DNA of 64,000 bases from a bacterium (GTDB lineage: Bacteria; Planctomycetota; Planctomycetia; Pirellulales; Pirellulaceae): positions 682,001 through 746,000 of the forward strand of contig WGNR01000012.1 in NCBI GenBank assembly GCA_016124445.1. The letters run 5' to 3'. The position numbers and the translations under genes are program-made. Positions 1 through 8,474 of the stretch are shown one piece after another. The notes beneath the pieces were generated by a model. It ran no database searches. It was not told where the DNA came from and saw only the letters and a list, made by a program, of their open reading frames with translations. Positions within the stretch are counted from its first letter, which is position 1. Every line of letters begins with the position of its first letter.

Positions 1-165
1 GGCAATTCCGTTTCGGTCAGCAACCTGAAGAAGCTCGCCAAGCTGGTGCCTGATCAGGCCGAGCAGTACAACGCGTGGGTCGAGGAAACGAGCGAGGCAA
101 GCGCGACGCTTTTGAACGATCATCCGACCAGTACAGCGAGGATGGCGGCGGAGTTGGTTCCGTAG
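1..165 (+). CDS. C-terminal fragment of an unknown protein
   Basis: An open frame enters the window at base 1 and ends at a TAG at 163-165, giving 54 residues. The fragment is hydrophilic, with a Lys/Leu-rich helix-like start (SNLKKLAKLVPD) and an acidic middle. It has no signal peptide, membrane segment or motif I recognise. It converges on the minus-strand array that begins 26 bases further on. That it is coding is inferred from the clean frame reaching the window edge and ordinary codon use. Its function cannot be told from the fragment. Confidence 0.5.
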   Translation, partial: GNSVSVSNLKKLAKLVPDQAEQYNAWVEETSEASATLLNDHPTSTARMAAELVP

Positions 166-191
166 CCACGGATGCGAAGCGTCCGCTGACG

Positions 192-950
192 TTAGATCAT
201 GAACTGAAGACAGGCCTTCAGCGCAAAGTGAATCGCAACGGTAGCGACCCCAATCCAGTGAACGAGATCACGTCGATCGCTGGTCGTAGCTCGGTCCCAG
301 ATTGCCAAAATGCCCAGCATCAACAACATTCCCGTGTATGACCAGAAGTCGATTTGCGCGAACCAATAGTATTCCGTAAATCGGTTAGACGTGAGATGGA
401 TTCCCCACGCGAAAAGGCGTTCGTTGATCGCCGCCACCACTAGCAACAAAAGTGGCAATCTCCAAAGTGGTCGAACGGGCAACACAAGTCCCGCGATGAT
501 CGGAATCACTATGCTGGTAGACAGTAAGCCAAGGACAATATATGGCGAACGAATCGATGTCCAGGTCTACGGAGTCATGTCGGCGAGCTGGTGCCAACCG
601 ATCTTAGCAACCACGATAAACACCTGCCAAACGAACGTTATCCCAACAACGCAAAGCAGCCAATGCCCCGGTTGAAAATCGGTCGGCCGACGAAAAAACC
701 AACGACGACCAAATAAAAACAACGCGGTCCCGCCGATCGTCGCGGGGATTGCCCACGACGCGATCATGACAGGTCTTAACCAGGGAAATAGCGGGATCCC
801 GTTGATCTTGGATAGATTCACACAAAGGGCCGCCGTTATGGTCACCGCCACGAGCAGATCCATCAGAGAAATCGTGACGCTCGGATCAACCTTCTTTTCT
901 TCCGGTTTTGGCTCGTCTTCAAACAGGAATGGGTCGTCGCTATCAGTCAT
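192..950 (-). pseudogene. Array paralog 1 (membrane protein) interrupted by an in-frame stop
   Basis: This is the fifth and last copy, in transcription order, of the array at 192-4178. The N-terminal part (567-950) carries the family start MTDSDDPF, the FGRRW segment and FQPGHWLLC. It ends at a TAG read from 569-567. The same frame then continues without a shift through the family landmarks LPVRPLWRL and IWDRATTSDRRD to a stop at 192. Read through, it would be 252 residues, matching the intact copies (251-269). One nonsense change has therefore split an otherwise intact gene. A restart at a GTG near 509 could give a 105-residue C-terminal membrane fragment. Sequencing error is the main alternative. 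Confidence 0.8.
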
Positions 951-973
951 GGGGCGATTCTAGTCCGAATTCA

Positions 974-1783
974 TTAAAACCAGAAACGCAACGTCAGTTG
1001 GAAGAAGAGGATCGAACCGGACAATAGGCCTGCCGCGGCAACGCCGGCCCAGTGAATGTAGTCTCGACGATCGTTGGTCGTCGTACAGTCCCAGATTGCG
1101 AGTACAACGACCAGGACAAGTGCGAAAAACTCGTTCAAAAGAAAAGCGTATCCAGGCAATGCGAGCAATTTGCTACGGTCCTCGAGCATCATCGACGCCG
1201 TTGCCGCGAACAAGATCGCTTGTACGATCAACAACAACGCGTGCATGACCGGCCTGATCAGCAGAAGCCGCCAGGCAAACCTCACCGGCAGGATCAAGCC
1301 AAGGACTACGAAAATAAGATCGCAAAGGACAACTCCAGCCGTGAGCACTGTCGCCGGAACGACATTTGCAAACGACACGTCGGGCTCGTTGGCGCCAGGT
1401 ATTGGCAAGATGTTCTTAAATGCGAGGTAAAGGAGTCCGATGGTTCCATAGACGGCGAAATAGATCAGGTTCGTTCCGTGCAAACACAACAGCCAATGTC
1501 CCGGCTGAAATCCAATCGACTGACCGAGCATAAAGCGTCTTCCAAAATGGAATAACGCGGCGCCACCCAAGATGGTGACGATCAACCGGGGAATGGACAC
1601 GATCAGGACGATCAGATGCTTTAACTGTGCGTCTTTCGTTAGCGACCAGGCGGCAATAACCAGGATGGCAATGACCACTGCCGCGATCAGATCAATGAGC
1701 GTAATCTTGGCGTTCGAATCATCTTTCTTTGCGACCGCTTGTGGTTGGCCTTCCAATCGGAACGGGTTGTTGCTGTCTGTCAT
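974..1783 (-). CDS. Array paralog 2, multi-pass membrane protein of unknown function
   Basis: A 269-residue protein of the same family as its four neighbours. The N-terminus is a soluble tail (MTDSNNPFRLE) with an NPF signature, followed by a charged stretch and about seven hydrophobic segments. Landmarks shared by the array are FGRRF after the second segment, GFQPGHWLLCL before the third, LPVRFAWRLLLI after the fourth, and IWDCTTTNDRRD before the last. The gap to paralog 1 is 23 bases and to paralog 3 is 64 bases, so the copies are probably cotranscribed. This copy is slightly diverged (IWDC and TTNDRR instead of IWDR and TTSDRR). I do not recognise the family. Arg-rich loops next to the membrane segments suggest an inner-membrane protein, which is inference. 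Confidence 0.8.
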   Translation of the reverse strand: MTDSNNPFRLEGQPQAVAKKDDSNAKITLIDLIAAVVIAILVIAAWSLTKDAQLKHLIVLIVSIPRLIVTILGGAALFHFGRRFMLGQSIGFQPGHWLLCLHGTNLIYFAVYGTIGLLYLAFKNILPIPGANEPDVSFANVVPATVLTAGVVLCDLIFVVLGLILPVRFAWRLLLIRPVMHALLLIVQAILFAATASMMLEDRSKLLALPGYAFLLNEFFALVLVVVLAIWDCTTTNDRRDYIHWAGVAAAGLLSGSILFFQLTLRFWF

Positions 1784-1847
1784 GAAGAGATGCTCTCTCA
1801 GAATTGATTTAGCAAATGAAGTATTGACTGCGACAAATCTACTGCAA

Positions 1848-2603
1848 CTACAGAATAAAAGGCAGGTTCATAAGAATACTTGCCCCCAACGCCAGACCAT
1901 AGATGACCACGCCGCCCCAGTGAATAAAGTCGCGGCGATCGCTGGTTGTGAGCCGGTCCCAAATTACGAGCACAATCAGTAGCAAGATCGGCGAGAACGT
2001 ATTCACCACCATGCCGAACCAATACAGGTGACTGAACCACTCAGGAAGCCATTGCTGAGCTTCCGCGACCGCCTCCCAAAGAAGAACAATGCCGACCAAT
2101 GATGGAATGAGCAACAGTCTCCAGGCAAGTCGCACCGGCAACAGGAAGCCAGCACCAATCTGGACGACACTCGGAAACGTCGAGGAGACCAGGATCAAGA
2201 AGTACGGGAACGCCGAATCTTGTTGATTACTTAATCCATCCGGACCCGCGAGGTAAAAACCACAATAACCCAGAAACTGGGAGATGAGGTCGATGCCGCA
2301 CAAACAGAGCAACCAATGTCCAGGTTGAAAATCGGTGGGCACCCCACCGAGCCAGCGGCGACCGAAGAGAAAGAGCGCTGTTCCACAAATCGTAATGTAG
2401 ATCAGCCGAACGATCACGACGAAAAGGTCCTCCCCCGCGACCGAACTCATGCCTCCGATTTGCAGCCCGAGCGCGCTGACGACCACGGCCACTGTGACCG
2501 CCACGAACAGATCGAGCAGCGAAAGCGTGACCCTTGGGTCAACCTGCTTTTCTGCCGGTTGCGTTTTTTCTTCGACCTGAAATGGGTCATTGGTGTCAGG
2601 CAT
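1848..2603 (-). CDS. Array paralog 3, multi-pass membrane protein of unknown function
   Basis: A 251-residue member of the array. It begins MPDTNDPFQVEE and keeps all family landmarks: SLLDLFVAVTVAV as the first membrane segment, FGRRWLGG, DFQPGHWLLCL, LPVRLAWRLLLI, and IWDRLTTSDRRDFIHWGG before the final segment. It lies between paralogs 2 and 4, with a 20-base gap to paralog 4 upstream. The segment from the third membrane helix to LPVR is the most variable part between copies. That suggests one side of the protein is free to diverge while the cytoplasmic Arg-rich loops are held. The function is unknown. Confidence 0.8.
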   Translation of the reverse strand: MPDTNDPFQVEEKTQPAEKQVDPRVTLSLLDLFVAVTVAVVVSALGLQIGGMSSVAGEDLFVVIVRLIYITICGTALFLFGRRWLGGVPTDFQPGHWLLCLCGIDLISQFLGYCGFYLAGPDGLSNQQDSAFPYFLILVSSTFPSVVQIGAGFLLPVRLAWRLLLIPSLVGIVLLWEAVAEAQQWLPEWFSHLYWFGMVVNTFSPILLLIVLVIWDRLTTSDRRDFIHWGGVVIYGLALGASILMNLPFIL

Positions 2604-2623
2604 CGATCCATTCTATTCGGAGA

Positions 2624-3418
2624 TTACGGCCGCCAGAAAAACATACTCAGGTTGAAGACAACGCTAAAACCGAAGACTAAAGCGGTGGAGACAACTCCGA
2701 TCCAGTGAAGATAGTCGCGACGATCACTGGTCGTCACACGGTCCCAAATTGCGAGCGTGACGATCATTAGAAATGCCGTTAGTTCATTCAAAATGGAGGC
2801 GACTCCAGAAAATGATCCTAGCCAGGGAAAGAACTGGAAGGCTATCTGCACCATCAACGTGACCAAGATGAACGCTTGCACGACCGGCCTGATCAGCAGG
2901 ATACGCCAGGCAGGACGCACCGGCAAAACGAAGCCAGCGAGCACAAAGATGAGCGAAACGAGCACGCTTCCGGCCAACCTGATCCACCACGGAACGGTAC
3001 CTGCAAACGTCATGGCCGTCGCGTTCGCGTCGGACATTGGCATGTACTCCTTGAAAACGAGGTAGAAGAACTCTGACAGCGCATTGATGGCGAAATAGAT
3101 CAGGGTCGTTCCGTTTAAACACATCAGCCAATGTCCCGGCTGAAAATCAGTCGGCAGTCCGAGTAGAAAGCGTCTTCCAAAAAGGAATAGCGCGGTACCA
3201 CCCATGATTGAGACAATCAACCAAGGAATTGATGCCAGTATGTTGAACACCCCGAGTGATTGAGCATCGTTGCTCTGAAGCCAAACGGCGCTAATAACTG
3301 CGGCGATCGTCACTGCCACGATCAAATCGATGAGCGAAATCGTGGCTCTAGGGTCAACCTTCTTTTCTACCGGTTGTGGTTCGTCTTCAAACCGGAATGG
3401 GTCATCACTTTCAGTCAT
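2624..3418 (-). CDS. Array paralog 4, multi-pass membrane protein of unknown function
   Basis: A 264-residue array member starting MTESDDPFRFEDE. Its ATG begins one base after the TGA of paralog 5 (TGA-C-ATG), which points to translational coupling. It carries SLIDLIVAVTIAA as the first membrane segment, FGRRFLLGLPTDFQPGHW, LPVRPAWRILLIRPV and IWDRVTTSDRRDYLHW. It is closest to paralog 2 in the region around RPV and the LNEL/LNEF segment before the sixth hydrophobic stretch. That suggests copies 2 and 4 derive from one of the more recent duplications. No catalytic motif is visible. Confidence 0.8.
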   Translation of the reverse strand: MTESDDPFRFEDEPQPVEKKVDPRATISLIDLIVAVTIAAVISAVWLQSNDAQSLGVFNILASIPWLIVSIMGGTALFLFGRRFLLGLPTDFQPGHWLMCLNGTTLIYFAINALSEFFYLVFKEYMPMSDANATAMTFAGTVPWWIRLAGSVLVSLIFVLAGFVLPVRPAWRILLIRPVVQAFILVTLMVQIAFQFFPWLGSFSGVASILNELTAFLMIVTLAIWDRVTTSDRRDYLHWIGVVSTALVFGFSVVFNLSMFFWRP

Positions 3419-3419
3419 G

Positions 3420-4178
3420 TCACCATACCCCTAGTAGCGACGCCACAATCGGTATTAGGACGACCCCAAATGCAACAACGTTGGTTGCCACACCTACCCA
3501 GTGAATAACGTCACGATGATCGCTTGTTGTAACGCGGTCCCAGATGGTGAGAGCAATCAGTAATAAGATCGGTGCAAACGTGACAACGAACCAATTGAAG
3601 GCTGCGATGGGCCACCAATGAAGTAGAAAGGACAATCCCGAGATCGAAACAATCGTCATGGCCACGCTCATCACCGACGGAATCAGTAATAACCTCCAGG
3701 CAGGTCGTACTGGCATCAAAAATCCTGCGATTACATAACTACCGCTAGCTATCAAAGTAGTTAACGCAATCGTCCAAGCAAACGCCGATGAGGCAGGGCC
3801 CCGAATGACGATAAAGTGCGTCATGACATAGTAATTCACGATGAATGAGAAAACCTGGCCGATGAAAAGGATACCGCTCAAACAAAGCAGCCAGTGCCCC
3901 GGTTGGAAATCGGTGGGCACACCAAGCAGCCAACGACGACCAAACAAAAAGAGCGCAGTTGCCCCAAGGGTTGCGTAGAGCACGAAACCCGTCAATGAGA
4001 TGGCGATGGCCGGAGTGATTTCATTTTTATCAAGAAGTAGCGACCCCAGCGCACTGATAATCGCAGCTGCGGTAACCGCCGCGATCAAGTCGATGAGCGA
4101 AAGCGTGACCCGAGAATCAATCTTCTCTTCTAGTGGCCGCGATTCGTCTTCGAAGGCGAATGGGTCCTCTGTTTCCAT
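3420..4178 (-). CDS. Array paralog 5 (first in transcription order), membrane protein of unknown function
   Basis: A 252-residue protein beginning METEDPFAFEDES, followed by SLIDLIAAVTAAAI (first membrane segment), FGRRWLLGVPTDFQPGHW, LPVRPAWRLLLI and IWDRVTTSDHRDVIHW. It is the promoter-proximal copy, and all four others follow on the same strand within about 4 kb. Its last membrane segment ends close to the C-terminus, as in the others. The 224-base gap upstream faces the divergent peptidase gene at 4403 and must hold promoters for both directions, though I see no clear consensus there. Function unknown. Confidence 0.8.
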   Translation of the reverse strand: METEDPFAFEDESRPLEEKIDSRVTLSLIDLIAAVTAAAIISALGSLLLDKNEITPAIAISLTGFVLYATLGATALFLFGRRWLLGVPTDFQPGHWLLCLSGILFIGQVFSFIVNYYVMTHFIVIRGPASSAFAWTIALTTLIASGSYVIAGFLMPVRPAWRLLLIPSVMSVAMTIVSISGLSFLLHWWPIAAFNWFVVTFAPILLLIALTIWDRVTTSDHRDVIHWVGVATNVVAFGVVLIPIVASLLGVW

Positions 4179-4402
4179 GATCGAGCCGCCTTTGCCAACT
4201 AAAAAGTCAAACTAGCAATTTCCACGGGTCTTTAGCATGACAACCATTGTGCGCATATTCCACTGAAAATCACGAATTGCGCGGACTTGTCTCAAAAGCA
4301 ACTCCTGGTGGAAATCATTCGTATTGTTCGTCGGAAGGTTCGACCTATCATAGAAAGAACCCCGTAATCCCCTCCGCTTCCTCTCACGCTGGTCCTCTCT
4401 AA

Positions 4403-6658
4403 ATGTTCCAAGTTTTGCGCTGCCTTCCGGTAGGCTTTTGTTTAATTTCGTTCTCGGCATCGCTTCAGGCGCAAGGTACGGCGGAAGATTACCGGCGGAT
4501 GGAGGCCTTGCCGCAAACCTGCCGCGATAAGGTGTTCCGCGATCGAGTCGAGCCACATTGGTTGGTCGATGGCGAACACTTCTGGTATCGCGTGAAAACC
4601 GGCAATGGCCAGCATGAATTCGTATTCGTCGACGCGTCGAAAGGAACGCGTGAAGCTGCCTTCGATCATCAGAAGCTGGCCCAGGAGCTTCGTAAACAGC
4701 TTGGCCGCGACGTTGACGCAGCTCGATTGCCTTTCGACCATCTGCGTTACCCGGACGATCGAGCCACGATTGATTTTCAGGTCGACAAACAGTGGTATCG
4801 CTGGAATTGCGCCGCCGAGACCTTGGCAACGATTAACGCCGGCGAGGAGCACGCGTCGAATCTGATCAATCTCCACGAAAGAAAACGCCGTCCCGACCAT
4901 CGACCTGGTGATCGTGGTCCGCGAAATGTTTCTCCTGATGGGAAGTGGGTCGCGGCGGTCGAGAATCACAATCTGGTCGTGCGCAAGAAAGAGTCCGACG
5001 ACAAGTTCCAATTGACCGATGATTGTGACGAGAAGAAGTTTATCGACGGCAGGTTCTACTGGTCCCCCGATTCGCAGCGTCTGCTGGTGCTGGAAACAAC
5101 GCCCGGCGATCAGCGCAAAATTACCATCGTCGAGTCTTCCCCCAAGGATCAACTTCAGCCGAAGGTACATACCTACAACTACGACAAGCCAGGCGATGCC
5201 ATCCGCCAGCAGCGACCGCGGCTGTTCAACGTGGAAACGCTGAGCGAAATCAACGTCGACGCCAGCCTGCTGGAGAATCCCTGGGAGATATCCAAACTCA
5301 ACTGGCTGGACGACAGCAGCGAACTGCGACTGCTCTTCAATCAGCGCGGGCACCAGGCAATCCGATACCTGGCGATCAATCGTGATGGCGGTGTACGGAC
5401 GGTGGTCAACGAGACGAGCCCAACCTTTATCGATTGGACCAACAAGATATTCCTGGAAGACATGCCCGAGAGCGGCGAGCTGATCTGGATGTCAGAGCGC
5501 AGCGGCTGGAACCACTTGTACCTGATCGATGCGAAGACCAGGGAAGTGAAGAATCCAATTACGTCAGGCGAGTGGGTCGTTCGCGATGTCGAGCGGGTCG
5601 ATCCAGAGAAGCGACAAATCTGGTTCACCGCCAGCGGGATTGTCCCGGGGCAAGATCCTTATTACCTGCAGTATTGCCGAGTGAACTTCGACGGTACCGG
5701 TCTGACACAATTGACCGAAGGTGATGGTACACACCAGATCGAGTATTCGCTGGATCAAAAATACTTGATTGACGAGTACTCGCGCGTCGACCTGCCCCCA
5801 GTGCATACGCTTCGCAAGACGGAAGATGGCTCGTTGGTTTGTGAGCTGGAACGTGCCGACTGGTCCGAGCTTCTAGCAACCGGCTGGAAGCCACAGGAAC
5901 GTTTCGTGGCCAAAGGCCGCTACGGCAAGACCGACATCTACGGGATCATCTACTTTCCGACCAACTTCGATCCGGCCAAGAAGTACCCGGTGATCGAATA
6001 CATTTACGCCGGTCCGCACGATTCGTTCGTGCCCAAGAAGTTCCACGTGATGGGCCAATCGCGTCAAATGGCCGAACTTGGTTTCATCGTGGTGCAGATC
6101 GACGGCATGGGAACCAACAACCGTGGCAAGGCGTTTCACGACGTTTGCTGGAAGAACCTGAAGGATTCCGGTTTCCCTGACCGAATCCTCTGGATGCAGG
6201 CCGCCGCCAAGAAGTTTCCCAGCATGGATCTCGATCGCGTCGGTATCTACGGCGGCTCGGCCGGTGGGCAAAGTGCGTTGGCGGCGCTTTTGCATCACGG
6301 CGATTTTTACGACGTCGCGGTCGCCGATTGCGGATGCCACGACAATCGGATGGATAAGATCTGGTGGAACGAACAATGGATGGGCTGGCCAGTCGACGAC
6401 TCGTATGCCGAAAACTCGAACGTGGTTAACGCCCATAAGCTACAGGGCGACCTGTTTCTGATCGTCGGCGAAATGGATACCAACGTCGACCCGGCCAGCA
6501 CGATGCAGGTAGTCAACGCCCTGATCCAAGCCAACAAAGACTTCGATCTGCTGGTCGTCCCAGGCGCCGGTCACGGCATCGGCAGCGGCAAGTATGGCAT
6601 GCGGCGAACGCGCGATTTCTTTGTGCGAAAGCTGTACGGGGTCGAGCCGAGACGATAA
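4403..6658 (+). CDS. Secreted S9-family peptidase, dipeptidyl peptidase IV type
   Basis: A 751-residue serine peptidase of the prolyl oligopeptidase/DPP-IV clan. The first ~23 residues look like a signal peptide ending near SLQAQ, so it probably acts in the periplasm or outside. Residues ~90-480 form the beta-propeller-like N-terminal region (for example WSPDSQRLLVLE and IWMSERSGWNHLYLID). The C-terminal catalytic domain carries Ser619 in GGSAGG, Asp692 in GEMDTNVDP and His724 in GAGHG, which is the complete triad. S9 enzymes remove dipeptides or cleave oligopeptides, often after proline; the exact specificity cannot be read here. It stands alone, divergent from the membrane-protein array. 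ATG 4403 places the signal peptide at the N-terminus. Confidence 0.92.
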   Translation: MFQVLRCLPVGFCLISFSASLQAQGTAEDYRRMEALPQTCRDKVFRDRVEPHWLVDGEHFWYRVKTGNGQHEFVFVDASKGTREAAFDHQKLAQELRKQLGRDVDAARLPFDHLRYPDDRATIDFQVDKQWYRWNCAAETLATINAGEEHASNLINLHERKRRPDHRPGDRGPRNVSPDGKWVAAVENHNLVVRKKESDDKFQLTDDCDEKKFIDGRFYWSPDSQRLLVLETTPGDQRKITIVESSPKDQLQPKVHTYNYDKPGDAIRQQRPRLFNVETLSEINVDASLLENPWEISKLNWLDDSSELRLLFNQRGHQAIRYLAINRDGGVRTVVNETSPTFIDWTNKIFLEDMPESGELIWMSERSGWNHLYLIDAKTREVKNPITSGEWVVRDVERVDPEKRQIWFTASGIVPGQDPYYLQYCRVNFDGTGLTQLTEGDGTHQIEYSLDQKYLIDEYSRVDLPPVHTLRKTEDGSLVCELERADWSELLATGWKPQERFVAKGRYGKTDIYGIIYFPTNFDPAKKYPVIEYIYAGPHDSFVPKKFHVMGQSRQMAELGFIVVQIDGMGTNNRGKAFHDVCWKNLKDSGFPDRILWMQAAAKKFPSMDLDRVGIYGGSAGGQSALAALLHHGDFYDVAVADCGCHDNRMDKIWWNEQWMGWPVDDSYAENSNVVNAHKLQGDLFLIVGEMDTNVDPASTMQVVNALIQANKDFDLLVVPGAGHGIGSGKYGMRRTRDFFVRKLYGVEPRR

Positions 6659-6707
6659 AACCAAGGCGATTGGCACCTCCTTGGATTAAGTCATTGGCAA
6701 CGAATTC

Positions 6708-7589
6708 ATGAATGACACAAACCCGTTCGCTTCGCCTACGGAGTTGGAAGCGTCTCGACCAACGCTGGCGACCAAGGCCGAGCTAGAGCCGCCAAAGTTG
6801 CTCTCCTTTGGCGGCATCATATCGTGCATCTATGTAGGTTGGTTCTTGTTTAATGATTACCGCTTCTTATTGAGCCCAGACAATTCCACCGGCATCTGGA
6901 TTCTGCTTCAGCTTTACGTCTTATCCGTTTGGTTGGGCGCCGGCTCTGGGCTCCTTGGCACCCGTTTAATCGTCTCCGCGGTGATCGTGAGTGTGGTGCT
7001 TTTGCTTTGGCATGATGACCAACCAAAGTCACAGGCTGTGGAATCGGCTGGATTGCTCCTGACAGGCGTTGCTTTGATGACCGCGCTGCTTGATTTCGTT
7101 ATCTCTTTCTTTTCACCGCGGGTTCCAAAACCCCGGAATTTAACGTACGCGAATCTTGCCTTAATGGTGCTTGGCTCGGGGGTGCTTTTGTTTTTGGTGA
7201 AACAGATCTATTTCTCGCCAGCGTCCTTTGGGGGTAAAGGAGCCTTAGGATTTGGCCTTGCCGCATCTACAGTATTAATCCCGGGCGCGTTTGGTTCGAT
7301 CTCGGCCATTTGGCTGTTGATGAGAAAACACGCCCTCTCCTCATGGACGATTCGTATCATGTTGGCAGCGCTGATTCTGACAATAATCTGTGGCTTTGCG
7401 GCGGACTCCTTCCGTTCTGGTATCCTTGCGGTGAAGCTATTCGGTTTTCAATTTGCCTTGATAATCGTCCTGTGGTTGGCCGACTACTTTCTCCGCATTT
7501 GGGGTCTATCACTGGTTCCAATTCCGATCCCCGCCGAAGGGCACACGGTTCTGGCGACACCTGAAGAAGATGACCTGGAGGATGACTGA
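6708..7589 (+). CDS. Multi-pass membrane protein with an N-terminal NPFASP motif
   Basis: A 293-residue protein that begins MNDTNPFASPTELE, a short soluble leader with the NPF/Y-x-S-P signature seen at the start of many planctomycete membrane proteins. About seven or eight hydrophobic segments follow between residues 35 and 270 (for example FGGIISCIYVGWFLF and VIVSVVLLLW). The tail is short and acidic (TPEEDDLEDD). There is no catalytic or transporter motif. It sits 49 bases after the peptidase gene and 27 bases before the ABC ATPase frame, so it may be part of either transcript. I do not recognise the family beyond the N-terminal signature. Confidence 0.75.
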   Translation: MNDTNPFASPTELEASRPTLATKAELEPPKLLSFGGIISCIYVGWFLFNDYRFLLSPDNSTGIWILLQLYVLSVWLGAGSGLLGTRLIVSAVIVSVVLLLWHDDQPKSQAVESAGLLLTGVALMTALLDFVISFFSPRVPKPRNLTYANLALMVLGSGVLLFLVKQIYFSPASFGGKGALGFGLAASTVLIPGAFGSISAIWLLMRKHALSSWTIRIMLAALILTIICGFAADSFRSGILAVKLFGFQFALIIVLWLADYFLRIWGLSLVPIPIPAEGHTVLATPEEDDLEDD

Positions 7590-7616
7590 CCTGGCCGTCT
7601 TTCCTGTTTCGTTTCT

Positions 7617-8474
7617 TTGGAACCCGATTTCAACTGTGCTAAGATTGAAGTGGGGCATTTCCGCCGTTGTGAACGACTCACCGACGGGCAGCGTTTTCGT
7701 TGCGCTCACGCTTCTTTAACCCCACGTGTTGAATTGAGCAGCCAGACCCAAGACGAGGAGCCCCCATCGCGCGAGGCCGTACTGCAAGTGCGCGATGTTG
7801 AGCGGACTTTCACCATGGGGGAAGTCCAGGTCCAAGTCCTCAAGAATCTGTCGTTCGATGTGCTGGACGGCGAGGTACTGGCAATGGTCGGGCCAAGCGG
7901 TTCGGGCAAATCGACTATTCTGAACCTGATCGGCGGCCTCGATCAGCCGAACCATGGCAGCGTGATCTTCGAGGGAACCGACCTGGCCAAAGTCTCTTCA
8001 ACGCAACTGACTCGCTACCGGCGGAAGCATGTTGGGTTCGTGTTTCAGTTCTATAACCTGGTGCCCAATCTGACGGCGCTCGAGAATGTTCTATCGGCCG
8101 CGCAGCTAGCCGATGATCCACTGGATGCCGAAGAGATGTTGGTCAAAGTTGGCCTGGCCGAACGGATGCATCACTTCCCGTCGCAGCTTTCCGGTGGCGA
8201 ACAGCAGCGCGTGGCGATTGCCCGGGCCGTGGTCAAGAATCCGAAGTTGCTACTTTGCGATGAACCTACCGGGGCATTGGACTTTGAAACGGGGATTAGC
8301 GCCCTGGAACTGCTGCTTCAGTTCAATCACGACCTGGGAACGACCATCCTGATCATTACGCACAACACGGCGTTGGCGGACGTTGCCAACCGGGTGATCC
8401 ATCTGCGCAGTGGCGAGATCGTCAGTACGGAGCGCAACGCCCATCCGTTGCCGCCAGCGGAGGTGGTTTGGTGA
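7617..8474 (+). CDS. ABC transporter ATP-binding protein (LolD/MacB-type)
   Basis: A 285-residue ATPase energising the permease encoded next. Counting from the longest frame, Walker A is GPSGSGKST at 92-100, the signature LSGGEQQ is at 191-197, Walker B plus D-loop ([12 protein letters not shown]) is at 211-222 and the switch His is 249. The [11 protein letters not shown] and EPTGALD wording is typical of the subfamily that serves FtsX-type permeases in lipoprotein release and macrolide or peptide export. The ABC domain starts near residue 56, so the first ~40 residues may not be translated; a TTG at 7734 is an alternative start. The stop overlaps the permease start by four bases (GTGA), which indicates translational coupling. 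Confidence 0.92.
   Translation: MEPDFNCAKIEVGHFRRCERLTDGQRFRCAHASLTPRVELSSQTQDEEPPSREAVLQVRDVERTFTMGEVQVQVLKNLSFDVLDGEVLAMVGPSGSGKSTILNLIGGLDQPNHGSVIFEGTDLAKVSSTQLTRYRRKHVGFVFQFYNLVPNLTALENVLSAAQLADDPLDAEEMLVKVGLAERMHHFPSQLSGGEQQRVAIARAVVKNPKLLLCDEPTGALDFETGISALELLLQFNHDLGTTILIITHNTALADVANRVIHLRSGEIVSTERNAHPLPPAEVVW

Noticed and set aside
6661..6684. Terminator after the S9 peptidase gene
   Set aside because: CCAAGG/CCTTGG makes only six pairs and lacks a T-run.
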